The notes below the pieces were generated by a model. The model ran no database searches. It saw only the letters and a program-made list of their open reading frames with translations, and was not told the DNA's origin. Of a stretch of 64,000 nucleotides of DNA, positions 13,199-25,325 are shown piece by piece. A program made the translations under genes and the position numbers. Each line of letters opens with the position of its first letter. Position 1 is the first letter of the stretch. Source of the DNA: Cheiracanthium punctorium (lineage: Eukaryota > Arthropoda > Arachnida > Araneae > Cheiracanthiidae). Location: assembly GCA_038373885.1 (NCBI GenBank), contig JAWZYV010002577.1:248001-312000 (forward strand). Direction: 5' to 3'.

Positions 13199-15089
13199 CA
13201 GCTGCGGAAAAAAAAGTCCCACTTGCTCTTTATTTCGCAGTCATTCGTCGTAGAGCAAAGTTATATATACCATTCGTTTGCAAATAGCGCATACTTTAAT
13301 TTACTATTAATTTAATTTGTATAAGGGGCCGTCTTCGTATTTAATTCTGCATCAACTTCGTTTTTCTCAATGGCAACACCTTATTTTGACTTTATTAAAC
13401 GATAGAAAACCTTCAAATTACCCTAAATATAAATTTTCATCAATTTTCTACGATAAATTTCGGAGATATTGCGAATTCATTTTTGCGCGTTTTTAAGGGA
13501 CTTTCTGCAAATTGAAAAACGCTATTTGTTGGTTCCGAGCTTTTCGCCTTTCATTCATTTCACTCTTGAGAGTTAAAAGAAATAAATATTATTTTCAAGG
13601 AATATATTGTTTCAATCTGCCAAAGTTTTTTGTACTGAGAATATCAAGGGTAGAAATTAGAATGTTTAGTCTGTGGTCCAAATGACCTGTGAGTTCATAA
13701 CTTTCTTGGTCCGTACACATGATTTAAGGGGAAAATGTAAAGCGACTGCTCACGATTTTGAAAATCTTTCTAATTTTGAAATTATTATTCAGTATTTCCC
13801 TTGATGTTTCTCTTAGACAGCTGAAATTTTAGCAGGAGTTAGAGTCTGCTCTCTGCTCTTCTGACTACAAGCATGGATATTACTCAGCTATCGTCGAACT
13901 TAAAGAATGGTTTCATGATTGAAAATTTATTTGTTTAAATTTCCTGTAAAAAACGCAATTACTTTTTTCCAACCCAATATTATCACTGTGTTTGTTATTT
14001 CACATTCTTCATTTTATACTATCGTCTGCAATGTGCAGTATTCTTAAGACTTTTGGCGGTATTTTAATTTATAGTCAGATGAAAATTTAGACAGAAAAAC
14101 GTAATTTTGAATGTTTGATAAAGTATGGGAAAGTCCAAAGACCTAATGTTTCCGATATTAAAAAAGGTCACATTCATGCCTGGAAAGTTGAGGATGTTAG
14201 TTTTTCAGAAATAGGATGCTGTATTGGAAGACATACATCTACTGAATCTAATTCTATAGCTGGAAAATATTTTATTTGTGGGAATATGGTAGAGGACGCA
14301 ACAATAGACGCTTTATAGAATCACCATCAAACTGCAAAATCCTCTAATTTAATTGCTTCAAAATTTGATATTTTTTAATACCGGTATCTTTTACTGTGTT
14401 TTTGCACAAAATAAATCTAATTTACGCTTATTTTATGCAATTTTCAAAAAATTGACACTTAATAAATTTATATATGGTCCCTTAACTCATGAAAATAACA
14501 TATTTTATTTAATATGAATTAAACTACTGAACGTAAAAATTTGAAATTTTGCACAGCCATGTAATATTACTTTCTGCATCTATTTCCATCGAAATTTGAC
14601 TAGGTCACTATTCATAATTTTTTTGAATATTAATTTAATAATTCATAATTAATATTAATATTTTATTAAAAATCATAATAACATTAAATTATGTTTGGAT
14701 CGTTTAGTTCTAATAGTACGAATAAAAATCAGCTTCTTATTATCAATATTATATAAGATATGAATTGAAGTATGAAAAAATATTTTAACATATGGAGAGG
14801 AGGATTTTGGGAGCTCATAACTCACCCAATTTGAGTTTAAATATCTTGAAAATGGGTATCCGGGGTTAAAATGAGGTAAATGTTTGAAATATGAAGTGAA
14901 ATCTAGGGGTTACTATTGAGAAAAAAAAGTTGGTGCGAATTTTAATATGTAGATGGCCCCTTATGCAATTTTTATGCATAGCAAATTAAAGTGTACGTCA
15001 ATAGTAAACGATTGGTATATGTAACTTTGCTGTACGTCGAACGACGGCCGAAAAAAGTACAAGTGGGACCTTTTTTTTTCCCGCAGCTG
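13199..15089 (+). mobile_element. Non-autonomous Tc1/mariner-type element, copy 1, with long terminal inverted repeats
   Basis: A 1891-bp element flanked by TA on both sides (13197-13198 and 15090-15091). It starts CAGCTGCGGAAAA and ends CCGCAGCTG. The inverted-repeat similarity continues inward for roughly 190 bp through landmarks such as GTCCCACTTG, AGCAAAGTTA, AAGGGGCC and TTCTCAATRG. A second copy lies inverted at 20294-22170 and aligns along its whole length. The only coding trace is a helix-turn-helix-like segment near 14100-14318; no DDE catalytic region is present. The target TA, long terminal repeats and HTH remnant fit the Tc1/mariner superfamily. The element could only move with transposase supplied in trans. 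Confidence 0.88.
14100..14318 (+). pseudogene. Transposase N-terminal (HTH) remnant inside Tc1-like copy 1
   Basis: The frame reads IKKGHIHAWKVEDVSFSEIG then CCIGRHTSTESN. This matches the usual Tc1-like DNA-binding pattern, in which a basic lead is followed by SFREIGRRIGRH. It has no in-frame ATG at the expected start (the frame runs back through a TTG), and it stops after about 70 codons with no linker or catalytic domain. It is a fossil or a retained binding-domain fragment, not a working transposase. The homologous stretch in the other copy (21049-21252) diverges in frame after the GRH motif, so the short open length is not conserved as a protein. Confidence 0.7.
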
Positions 15090-15091
15090 TA

Positions 15092-15345
15092 CAAATGGGC
15101 GCTCATATGAATGTTTCTAGGGGGAGGGGGGGGGCAAGTCAGGGGGTACGGTCTCAGAAAGACATTATATTTTAATGTTGAGCCACGTCTGCGTTATACT
15201 AGTATGTAAATTATTATGGTAATATATATATATATATATATATTACCGTAATAATTAATTACCGTAATAATATATATGCCTTTACGGAGAGTTAGTGGGT
15301 GGCCATGGCCCCTCCCTACCGATAGGTATGGACGCCCATGATTGA
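15092..15345. repeat. Possible small inverted-repeat element abutting the Tc1-like copy
   Basis: ATGGGCGCTCATA at 15096-15108 is mirrored by TATGGACGCCCAT at 15327-15339. Inside these, TAGGGGGAGGGG is mirrored by CCCCTCCCTA. A TA microsatellite (about 15222-15244) lies in the middle. The outer boundaries and any target duplication are not clear. Confidence 0.4.
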
Positions 15346-16097
15346 GCTAAAAAAAATGCTCAATGGATGACTATCGTTAAAATTATGATCTGTTGGAAAA
15401 TTCTGGATTTGTTGAAATATTTTAATGCATATTCTTTGGTTAATATTTAAGACATTTGTTTCCGCAATAGTGAAAGATTTTAGATAATACCCTAGAGTTA
15501 AGTATGCTGTTTATCAAGTTTTATTAATTTAAATAGGTCCGTGTACAGTTTTTACAGTTTTCCGTAAATTTTAAAACATATTTAATATTTTTGATAAAAA
15601 TTGTAGAATTTTATACAACAATTTGAATTTATTATTTATAACAAAAGATATGTACATCATATTCGAAATTTTCTGAACCGATTTTTAGGTATTTGTGTGT
15701 TGTATTTTACAGTAAGAATTTCATGGACATGTCTTTTCTACTTTGAGATCACGCTGGATATGTGATAAGAACGTCTTCGCTCCTTATTCCCTCCATAAGT
15801 TACGAATTTTGGAAAATGCTCCAATCTAGTCCTAAGCTAAAAAACTCATTTACGTACCAAATTTCGTAATTATTAGCTTCAGTAATAAAATACGGACAAA
15901 ATACTGACATACGAAAAAAATGACATTTCCCCCCTGTATACTTAAGAGTTTGCTGTAAGTAAAAATTGCAAGTGTGTCGGCATTATTCCAAAACTATTAA
16001 AATATTAATGACTATATCATTTTATCTTTCCCTCCCTTTATGGAAAATTGTCCGAAAAATGAGTCCCAAAAATGCGACATGATAGTATGCGACATAA
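15346..16097. other. AT-rich non-coding stretch
   Basis: No coding sequence or RNA gene was seen. Phrases such as TACGAAAAAAATGACATTTCCCC suggest old repeat debris, but I could not assign it. Confidence 0.4.
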
Positions 16098-16279
16098 TTT
16101 TACATATATTTAAATACTATTAGTTCACAACAGCTTTAATCTAAGGTTACAATACTTCGTAAGCTGTAGAATATGCATCACATGTATTTTTTACATATAT
16201 TTAAATACTATTAGTTCACAACAGCTTTAATCTCTTGTTACAATATTTCGTAAGCAGTAGAATATGCATCCCATGTATA
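16098..16279. repeat. Two-unit 91-bp tandem duplication
   Basis: The run beginning TTACATATATTTAAATACT starts at 16100 and again at 16191. Both units continue through AGTTCACAACAGC, TTACAATA, TTCGTAAGC, GTAGAATATGCATC and CATGTAT with few differences, so the duplication is fairly recent. Confidence 0.9.
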
Positions 16280-16439
16280 TTTCTATAAATAGGTTACAAT
16301 CATAAAAATTTCAACATAGGGTTACCAGGCGAAATACACGAAAGATGAGAGATAAAATGACATAGTCAATTAATATCGTTCTAATATGGCAATAATGGAA
16401 CTAAAAAAATAGGGGGGTTCAGGGGGTTCCCCCCTGATG

Positions 16440-17040
16440 AGGCTCGAACAGCCGAGTTATATATATATTCTCCGATCATATTGAGATGCCTCAACCACCT
16501 ACAAGAAAGAAAGGGAGATAAAAAAAAGAATTTGATAAACGAGCAAGAACTTTAAACCGCAACTCGAAGCACACCCATAAGCTCCAAGAAAGAGAAAAAT
16601 AATCTGAATATCCAATAAAAACTCTCCAATTATTCGATGACCAGAATTAAATTACCGATATCCTTTGTTCCAGGGAGACATGCATATCGATGTTTTCATA
16701 TTTATCATCCCTATGCATCTCATTTCGGGAGATTCCATGGTTCGTGAGGAGAAAAGCAGAGGGGGGAGAGCCACGGAGTGAGTTTCTATTTTTAGCGCAG
16801 TGCCGCCAAAAGCAAAGTCCAGAGCATCGGGAAAAGCTATTTTGAGGGATGTGCTGCAAAGGGAGGACCCGTTGTTGTGAGGGTGGAGAAAAGGGGAGTG
16901 TTTCCCATGACGGAGAAAGAAGAGTTCATTCACAAAGACGAGAAGGGGTATGGGTTTCGGAATTAAAAATAAAAATGGAATGAGCACTTGAGACACGCTT
17001 GAATAGATTCAATGGCGAGGGTTTAGTTGTTCTTGAATGA
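16440..17040. other. GC-richer island of unknown role
   Basis: Composition is distinctly less AT-rich than the surroundings. A 114-codon frame is open on the minus strand (16652-16996), overlapped by another in a different frame. Neither shows a recognisable domain, and frames of this size are expected when purine-rich DNA lowers stop density. It may be a regulatory region, an old repeat or an untranslated exon. I cannot assign a function. Confidence 0.3.
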
Positions 17041-20000
17041 CGCAGTTATGCATATATGCCCCGAAAACACGTTTCTTTTAGGACTGAATTAGGGCCATCT
17101 CAATGAGTAGTCAATGCAAAATTTTATTTCTACTTTTTATGATAAAAGGTGTTTGTCGGAAGCGTTACGTTCAGTGGCAAACGGTTACAGTTAGATAAAC
17201 CAAAGTTGGTACAAAAGAAGTTCTAAACATGAAGTTTTGTACTTCGAAGAGAATATTTTCTTCAGTATATATATATATATATATAAATGGATGTTTTATG
17301 AATTTTTAAGCAATTTTTCACAGATAATCAACAATAGTTGCAGAAACAAGAATTGCAAGAAAGCGATCTTTACAGCATCAGATAAAGAAGAGTTTGTTTT
17401 GAGTGTATAACATAATGCACTGATTTTTTTTTTTTTCAAAGAAACCTTATTTTATCAAAAATTTTCACTAAATAAATAAATTACAGCAGTGTTTAATAGT
17501 TCGAATACACTTACCATAAATTATTATTAAACTTTAAAATTTTAGAATAATTCTAATAACCGATTTTCTCTTAAATATGATTGCTTTTGTCCAAATTTAT
17601 TCTTTAATTTCCCTAAAATTTACTTATTTTAGGGATTTATCTAAAATTTATTTTAAAATTTCCGTAAACTCAGAAGCCAGACTAGGCATTCAACAAAAAA
17701 TGAAACAACGCTACCGTAAAGTAATTATTAAAAATACATTCCCTAGAGCGTAATGTATGGATATTGTTTTGTGTGCTTTTTTAAAAGAGCTTTAATTTTT
17801 CGTATACAATTATCATAGAAAAACTGTTACGAAAAAGTAAATAATACAGGTAAATTTAATGGTAATCTGAGGATATCGACGGAAGATAGAAAGCCGACAG
17901 GTATAAACAGACAAATTAGACAAATAAACTGAAGTCCCATTTCGTTATTTTCACGCGCATAGTAAACAATCTTAAAAAAGGGTTAATAATTTATACTAAT
18001 TTTCTGTAGCAATTCGTTAGTAAAATTTAATTTAAAAGAATACCACTCATAGACCGTATACTGTGTAAAATATTGGCTAGCTACATTCTTAAAAATTATG
18101 CAGTTTTCAATAGGACACATGTTATAACAAATGTCAATTATACACATGTACATTTCACGTAAATGTATTTCTGACCCGTCGAAGCTGTAAAAACGCAGAA
18201 ATTTCCTTATTCTAACCTGAAGGAAATGGGCTACAGGGATTAAGCTACAAACTTTTACCTAATTAATTTATTGTGCACAGTCGTAGAAAGTGGTATCTAT
18301 CGAGCACTGCCCTAATAAACTTTCCATATATTTTGAAAATACCCGCTTTTTCAGAAATGTGATGGGCGCCAACTTTAAACCAGTTCCCTAATAAAGAAAG
18401 AAGCACATTAAAATCGATCAATTCGCTTGACAGTTACAAAGACAAACACGCACGAAGGCTTCATCCCTCTTTTCATATAATGAAACGAAGTAGTATCGGG
18501 TAAGACGGGTATTATATCCAGAACAAAAGACAACTAGGCACATGCTCCACATACTTGATGTCCAAGATCACTATCTATACAACAATTAAATACTCTTCAA
18601 GTGAGTCAGAGTAAGTTCAGCCGTACGGTGTGCGAGAAATAGTACAATTGCAGTTTGTCGTCATCCCACAACCCTTCAAACCATCTCCGACGGCAAACAC
18701 ATTCGCCGTCTCGTGACAAAAATCCCCGAGAAGACTCGAGTGCCAGGCTCTGTGCCAAGGTCGGAGAATCAAAGACCACATAAATTAGATCGCTGTCACA
18801 TCTCGAGAAAGTGTCGCTAAGGCCACTGGGTTTTTGTGTTTCTAGCGTTCAGCATGGAAGTTTTAGTTTGTTGTGATTGCAAACCACGATGAAGAATCTG
18901 CCGTTTCAGGGATTTCTTAACGTTCAGGTTATATACTGTGGTGTTAGTTATCACAAAATTCAGGGAACTGCAATTTTACAAGTCTCGTGGAAATTTTGAA
19001 AATTCAGAATCCAAAGTTGTGTAATAATGTTAGAGGGGAAATAAACAGAATGTAGACATTTATTTACTTATTTAAGATTACACCATCGCACTTCTAATAC
19101 ACAACGATACTCGTATACAACAGTTTGATAATTTAGAAGTGTTAATTACGATATCAAACTACAGAGCATATACTTAGTTGCAAGGATCTGGACGAAATTG
19201 CCTCCCTTAGACTTGTTTTGAGCTTTCTATGTTAACAAACGAATTTTTCAGTACCTGCTGTTTCAATACAATACCACTGCAGTAAAGTGTGCAAATAAAG
19301 ATAAGAGTCTTCGAAATTTCTGTACTATGTGATCAATATGTTCATATTGATTGCACAACATAGAATGACTCCGCCGATGTTGTTAAAATTTTGTGTGCTT
19401 CCCCATTCCTCCCCTCACCCCCCCAAAAAATGATTTCGAAAAAAAAATAACCTCAGAAAGAAAAAAAAAATTGCTTTAGGTCACTTTATGCAAAACTTAA
19501 TCACTTTCATAGTGTGGTTCGGTCTGTACAACTCGATTAATTTTTCTCACGATAGTTAGTTAAATTGATACCTGACAAATATCCATGCCAATATAAAACT
19601 CCAATTTTCAATCAAGTCAATGTTATATTAATCATTCATCTCACCAGGGAAGTATTTTTTTTTTTAATTCACCAAAAGCCAATCTTTGCTGAAAAGGACC
19701 AAATAAACTGTCTGTATTTTGACAGGCGAATGGGGGGTATGCAAATGTTTTAAAATGAGTACACGCAATGAGTCTTCAACTTCAATATGAAAGTACTTCT
19801 TAGCGATGTATACTTTTTATCATACAGTAACTTTATTTTCATTAGAGGCATTTGAAGAAAAATTGCAGAAATCAGATTTTTGATTAAAACTGAACATTAT
19901 CACTTCTGTGATGATTGAAATACGGATTAATTTCCAAACAAAATTTTTTAATTTATATGCACTCCCTTTTTAAATTATAGAAGATGGAAAAGTAGCCAAA

Positions 20001-20200
20001 ATTTTACTCTAAATATATCTTCTTTTCTCCTTTGGAAAAAGAGTGAGGATATACTTGTGTATAATGTAGTAGTGTATAATATAGTTATGGATAATATTAG
20101 TGTAGATCATATTCTAAACACTTCTCTATACTGTATTAGTTTTCTTATATTATAAGCCGCAAAAGTAAGAACATTTCTACTATAGAGTGTACAGTCAATA
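17041..20200. other. Non-coding stretch with a GC-richer segment at 18.15-18.87 kb
   Basis: Mostly AT-rich, with a TA microsatellite near 17265-17284. The segment 18150-18870 is less AT-rich and has no simple-repeat character; it could be a conserved non-coding element or leader exon, but no long frame and no confident splice pair were found. No RNA gene was seen. Confidence 0.35.
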
Positions 20201-20245
20201 TGGCGGAGCTTATTTTAAATCTTTGAAGCCATCCATTTAATTTCA

Positions 20246-20290
20246 CACATAAATGTACCTCTGTACACAGTACCTATGTCACACATAAAT
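20246..20290. repeat. Short direct duplication at the insertion site of Tc1-like copy 2
   Basis: CACACATAAATGTACCTCTG occurs at about 20243, and CACACATAAATGTA recurs immediately left of the element. CCTCTG resumes on the far side of the element at 22173, so the target TA lay within a small pre-existing duplicate. Confidence 0.6.
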
Positions 20291-20293
20291 GTA

Positions 20294-22170
20294 CAGCTGC
20301 GGGGAAAAAAAAGTCCCACTTGTACTTTTTTCGGCCGTCGATCGTCGTACAGCAAAGTTACAGATACCAATCGTTTTCGATTGACGTGCACTTTAATTTG
20401 CAATGCATAAAGATTACGTAAGGGGCCATCTACATATTAAAATTCACACCAACTTTTTTTCCCCCCAATAGCAACCCCTAGATTTCACTTCATACTTCAA
20501 AAATTTAGCTCATTTTAACCCCGGATACCCATTTTCAATAAATTTGAACCGAAAATGGGTGAGTTATGAGCACCCCAATTCCCCTCCCCATATGTTAAAA
20601 TATTTTTTCATACTTTAAATCATATCTCATATAATATTGATAATAAGAAGCTGATTTTTATTCGTACTATTAGAACTAAACGTCCCAAACATAATTTACT
20701 ATTATTATGATTTTTTAAATAAAATATTATTAAATTAATATTCAAAAAAATTATGAATAGCGACTTAGCCAAATTTCGATGGAAATAGATGCAGAAAGTA
20801 ATATTACATTGCTGTGCAAAATTTTAAATTTTTACGTTCAGTGGTTTAATTTATATTAAATAAAATGTGTTATTTTCATGAGTTAAGGGACCATATATAA
20901 ATTTATTAAGTGACAATTTTTTGAAAACTGCTTAAAATAAGCGTAAATTAGATTTCTTTTGCTCAAAAACACAGTAAAAGATAGCGGTATTAAAAAAATC
21001 AAATTTTGAAGCAAATAAATTAGAGGTTTTTAGAGTTTGATGGTGATTCTATAAAGCTTCTATTGTTGCGTCCGCTATCATATCCCCCCCAAATAAAATA
21101 TTTTCCAGGTATAGAATTAGATGCAGTAGATGTATATGTCTTCTAATACAACATCCTATTTCTGAAAAACTAACATCCTCAACATTCCAGGCATGAATTT
21201 GACCTTTTTCAATATTGGAAACATTAGGTCTTTGGACTTCATATTTTCGCAAACATTCAAAATCACGTTTTTCTGTCTAAATTTTCATCTGACAATAAAT
21301 TAAAGTACCACCAAAAGTCTTATAAGAATATTGCTCATTGTAGTTAATAATATTAAATGAAGAAAGTGAAATAACGAACACAGTGATAATATTGGCTCAG
21401 CAAAAAAATAACTGCGTTTTTTACATGAAATTCAAACAAATAAATTTTCAATCATGAAACCGTTCTTCTAGTCCGACCGTAGCTGGGCAACATTCATGCT
21501 TGCAGTCAGAAGAGCAGAGAACAGCCTCTCAATCCTGCCAACATTTCTCCTGTCTAAGAGAACCATGAAGGGAAATAATAAAAATTTCAAAATTAGAAAG
21601 ATTTTCAGAATCGTGAGCAGTCGTTTTGCATTTTTCCTTTAAGTCTTGAGTACGAGCCAAGGAAGTTATGAATTCACGGGTCATTTGGACCTCTGACTAA
21701 ACATTCTACTTTCTACCCTTGATATTCTCAGTACAAAAAACTTTAAGAGAGATGGTAACAATATTTTCCTTGAAAATAACACTTATTTCTGTTAACTCTC
21801 TCGAGCGAAATGAATGAAAGGCGAAAAGTTCGGAACCTACAAATAGCGCTTTTCAATTTGTAGAAAGTCCCTTAAAAACGCGCAAAAAATAACTCGCAAT
21901 ATCTCCGGAAGTTATCGTAGAAAATGGGTGAAAATTTATATTTAGGGTAATTTGAAGGTTTTATTTCGTTTAATAAAGTCAAAATACAGTGTTGCCATTG
22001 AGAAAAACGAAGTTGATGCATAATTAAATATGAAGACGGCCCCTTATGCAAATTAAATTAATAGTAAATTAAAGTATGCGTTATTTGAAAACGAATGGTG
22101 TATATAACTTTGATGTACGACGAACGATGCCGAAATAAAGAGCAAGTGGGACTTTTTTTTTCCGCAGCTG
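20294..22170 (-). mobile_element. Non-autonomous Tc1/mariner-type element, copy 2, inverted relative to copy 1
   Basis: A 1877-bp element flanked by TA (20292-20293 and 22171-22172), starting CAGCTGCGGGG and ending CCGCAGCTG. It aligns end to end with the 13199-15089 element in the opposite orientation, including the long leader of about 900 bp, the HTH-like remnant and the long terminal repeats. The near-equal lengths show that both copies derive from the same already-deleted ancestor rather than by independent decay of full elements. No catalytic domain is present. Confidence 0.88.
21049..21270 (-). pseudogene. Transposase N-terminal (HTH) remnant inside Tc1-like copy 2
   Basis: The minus-strand frame contains VQRPNVSNIEKGQIHAWNVE followed by DVSFSEIGCCIRRH, the counterpart of the remnant in copy 1. 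It lacks an ATG at the expected place. After the RRH motif it runs in a different frame from copy 1 because of small indels. No DDE domain follows. It is a decayed fragment. Confidence 0.7.
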
Positions 22171-22172
22171 TA

Positions 22173-22814
22173 CCTCTGAAACAACCTCTGTACACAGAAT
22201 TGCATGGAAAACTACTGACGCGCACACTTTCGTCACCTACAGCTAATTAAAAAAAGGTTGACATTCAATTTTTATCCGAAACACGCAGGAGTTCTTTTCC
22301 TAAAGCAGAAGACGGTAATGAATAAAACCGGCCGCAAAGGCTCTAAGAGCCGAGTAAACAGTTTGACAGGAGCGTGTCAAGTTGGGAAAGCACGCTTGCT
22401 ACCAGATAAGTGAAGTAAGAAGATGTTTTTAATGCTCATAATCTTTTCAGAACTTTCGGCTTGTGGCAAAAACACTTATAACTAAAAAGTTACTTTTTAG
22501 AGATTGCATTTCTGTATTGCATTTCTTGCATTTCTGTATTTCACTACACAAAGCTACATTATAAATAAACATTTCAAAATTAAAAATAAAAAATTGGTTC
22601 CAAAATTATAAGAAAAGAAAGTTTTAAAGACGCATTGACTTTAAAAGGAATTCTCTGAAGATAGTTCTGAGTTTTAAAGTAATGCGTATAATATCGTTTC
22701 CGTTTCTTTTATTTTTCTTGGTCAATGTGACACTGGCAGTACTCGAGCTGTGATGTTCTGAAAGGTCACGCGTCAGGACTATTTTTTGCGACCCTTCATT
22801 TGTTTGTTTGATCT
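22173..22814. other. Non-coding stretch
   Basis: AT-rich with no recognised gene. A 75-codon minus-strand frame at 22624-22851 overlaps the start of a dispersed repeat and shows no domain. Confidence 0.4.
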
Positions 22815-22968
22815 GCCGCGTGAGCATAGCTCGCGACATCGAATGTGCCATTTAGAGATACTTGAGCTCTTCCTAGAGCTTGCCGCCACAGTTCAGACAT
22901 TCATCAGAAGGTGTGTGAGTGGGGGGATTTCCCTGAAGTTGACGCACCGCGGAAATTGCTAACGACCA
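22815..22968 (+). repeat. Dispersed repeat of unknown class, copy 1
   Basis: Shares ordered landmarks with 24511-24660: AGCTCRC, GAATGTGCCATTTAGAG (AAATGTGTCATTTAGAG in the other copy), a CTC-CTCT-CCT run, CATTAGAAG/CATCAGAAG, and GCACACCACGGAAATT (ACGCACCGCGGAAATT here). The copies are well diverged. Class and limits are unknown. Confidence 0.55.
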
Positions 22969-23470
22969 CCGACAGAATTTCGATGGATTCTCTAGAACAC
23001 ATATGGACAAACTCCGCCCCGCTTTCTTAATGTGGCCCGTCACGGCTTTGGATCCGGCCCGCGGAACATATCAAATCCCATATAAATCCCATTTATACAG
23101 ATCGCGACTTCGCTAACTTCCTAAAGTTTGGCACGCAACTTTTCAAAGGTTGCCCATAAAAGCTCTAGAGCATATTTACAGCGCACTTTCACGGCATATG
23201 GTGGCATATCAGTGGTTAGGCCAAGAATTGAAGCATAATCTTCTCGTTACTATCCACCGCTTTCAACAACTGAACTACTGCAACCCAAAAAATAAGCCAA
23301 ACTGTAAACAATAATCATAGTATTTCGAATTTAACTTAAGGTTTCGCCCCTTAAATTAAACGCCACCCCCCTTTACAAGAATAAAACCTCTGAAACAAAA
23401 ATAAAACTAATGAAGTTTTCGCTGCATTCTTAAAAAGTGATGTTATTTTCGGTTAATGTTGTCAAGCACC
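22969..23470. other. GC-richer to mixed non-coding stretch
   Basis: Contains phrases such as GTGGCCCGTCACGG and ATCCGGCCCGCGG but no sustained frame. It may be further debris of the same repeat. No RNA gene was seen. Confidence 0.35.
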
Positions 23471-23476
23471 CCCCCT

Positions 23477-23513
<37 letters not shown>

Positions 23514-23520
23514 ACAAAGA
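23471..23520. repeat. C run followed by a CA microsatellite
   Basis: A C-rich run leads directly into about 15 CA dinucleotides with one CT interruption. Confidence 0.9.
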
Positions 23521-24510
23521 AAAAAAAGTTATCTGGATTAAAAAAATCAAGTAAACAAAACTGATGTATTTCACTTTATACTGCTGTTTGTATTCTACAG
23601 AATTATTTTGGCAGAGCCACTGTTCTTAGTTTATCTCTCTCCCTCCCCCTTCCCCCACCTCTCTCTTTTTTTTAACACTGACGTTGAAAGTTACAATGGA
23701 ATCCTTTAAGTATTTGAAGTAAATGATAAACTCACTACCACAACCTATAAATCAGAATTTGTAAGCATTATTTAAATGCTTACGTCGAGATTTTGACGGA
23801 ACATATGTGCCAATTTATCTTTATAAAACTGCAATAATTCCAGAATACAAATAAACAATATTGGTCAGATAAAAATAAAGAAGCATCATATCAGACGCAC
23901 ATAAGTGTAATAAAATCCGTAAGTACGTTTCGAAAGATAAAAGTGTTTCCCTTTCATCTGTAGCAAAACATTCACTTCCTTTTTTTGCTAAATTGGTAAG
24001 CATTTTGCAGGTGACAAAAAGAGAACTTCTTTTTTAAACGTACAGTCAGATTCAATGAATTCTATGTAATTTCTATGTGAAGGAATTATTTTGGTATCAT
24101 CTCTGACTGTAGAAGAATCTAAGCTTGCACACTGAGTGAAATACAGCGTAATTATAATTAAAGTTCCACTTTAAAACGATCAGAAAAGGAAAACTACTGG
24201 ACCAAATGTTATCAAACTTGGTAATTGTGTAAAGGTGGTCAGGACATTTATTATCACCCTGTATATCTAAATGAGTAGCTTTTACATCACATTGAGCCAC
24301 AGATTTATATTTCAAGAATTTAAACATCTTAATTAAAGTAGACTAAAATTTAAGAAAATGTATTTCAAGTGTAAGTGAAAAAATGAAACAGTAAGAAATT
24401 ATTAAAGATCATATTTCTAAAATTATTGTTTTTATATAGGATTAAATTCCTTGTTACACAATACTCAGATTAAAACAATATATTTGACATAAATGTTTCG
24501 TTTTCCAGGT
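23521..24510. other. AT-rich non-coding stretch
   Basis: No supportable gene. A CT-rich run lies at about 23630-23672. The text near 24200-24270 resembles old transposon debris but is unassigned. Confidence 0.4.
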
Positions 24511-24660
24511 TGAGGGCAGCTCACATCACAAATGTGTCATTTAGAGCTACTCACGCTCTGCCTTGAGTTTTTCATTTTATCCCATTAGAAGTAAGCGAAT
24601 TTCTGAATAATGGCACACCACGGAAATTCGGGTGTTAGCTAACATGACTTTTACAGCCAG
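24511..24660 (+). repeat. Dispersed repeat of unknown class, copy 2
   Basis: Diverged counterpart of 22815-22968 in the same orientation, with the same landmarks in the same order. Confidence 0.55.
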
Positions 24661-24759
24661 GTCGAACACCTATACTTTTCCGGTTTCTGATTCAACGTCT
24701 TTATCTATAAAGGGACCCGCAGCTTGGAGATTAAGCGCCCGTCCTACTCCACTCTGATC

Positions 24760-25060
24760 AGTCCCACCTGTGGCCGAGCGCATAGCGCTCAGAACTGGGA
24801 GACGGAAGGTGCCTGGTTCAAAACCAGGTCACGTCTGCCGATTAAACCCTTCGGAGTTTTCCGTGGTTTCTTCCGAAACGTAGGGTAAATACGGGTTAGG
24901 AGCCCTTAGCAGTGGTTCCACGGTGGGTACTCTAATCCCCGGCCTGTATAGCCCACGTGTAGCTAATGGGCCGTAATCCCAAAACACAATACCACGCTAA
25001 TTAGCGGAGCGTAAGGTTGTGAGTTCGATTCCCACTCATACACTGGTTGTTGAAAAATTT
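24760..25060 (+). mobile_element. tRNA-derived SINE, possibly dimeric
   Basis: Begins with a tRNA-like module: an A-box-like GTGGCCGAGCGC at 24770 and a B-box-like GGTTCAAAACC at 24815-24825. A tRNA-unrelated body follows (TTTTCCGTGGTTTCTTCCG and a GGGTAAATAC phrase), then a second B-box-like GAGTTCGATTCCC at 25021-25033. The cloverleaf is not intact, so it is not a working tRNA. A related body occurs at 56930-57150. The frame at 25019-25255 begins inside its 3' part and is not a gene. Confidence 0.65.
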
Positions 25061-25325
25061 CCTTCCTCTGCGCCAGTTAAAACTTTCATTGTGCTGTCCA
25101 CTTTAGTCGAGGAGGATTTATTAGCGGTTTCTTCAAACCAAGTACACAAGTTCGAAAATAATGTTCCAAATGCAACAACAACAGTAACATGGAATAACTT
25201 AAGTATTCGTACGATTTCCTTCATTCTACGGAGGGGAGGGTATTTTACAGATTAGAAATAATTAAAAAAGAAATTATAATAAAAAGTTAGAGAACACACA
25301 CACACACAATACCGTTTAGCGCATT

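Noticed and set aside
16652..16996. 114-codon minus-strand frame as a gene
   Set aside because: Lies in purine-rich DNA with an overlapping second open frame, no domain, no splice or start support.
24770..24830. A functional tRNA gene
   Set aside because: A- and B-box-like motifs are present but the cloverleaf stems do not pair; it is the head of a SINE.
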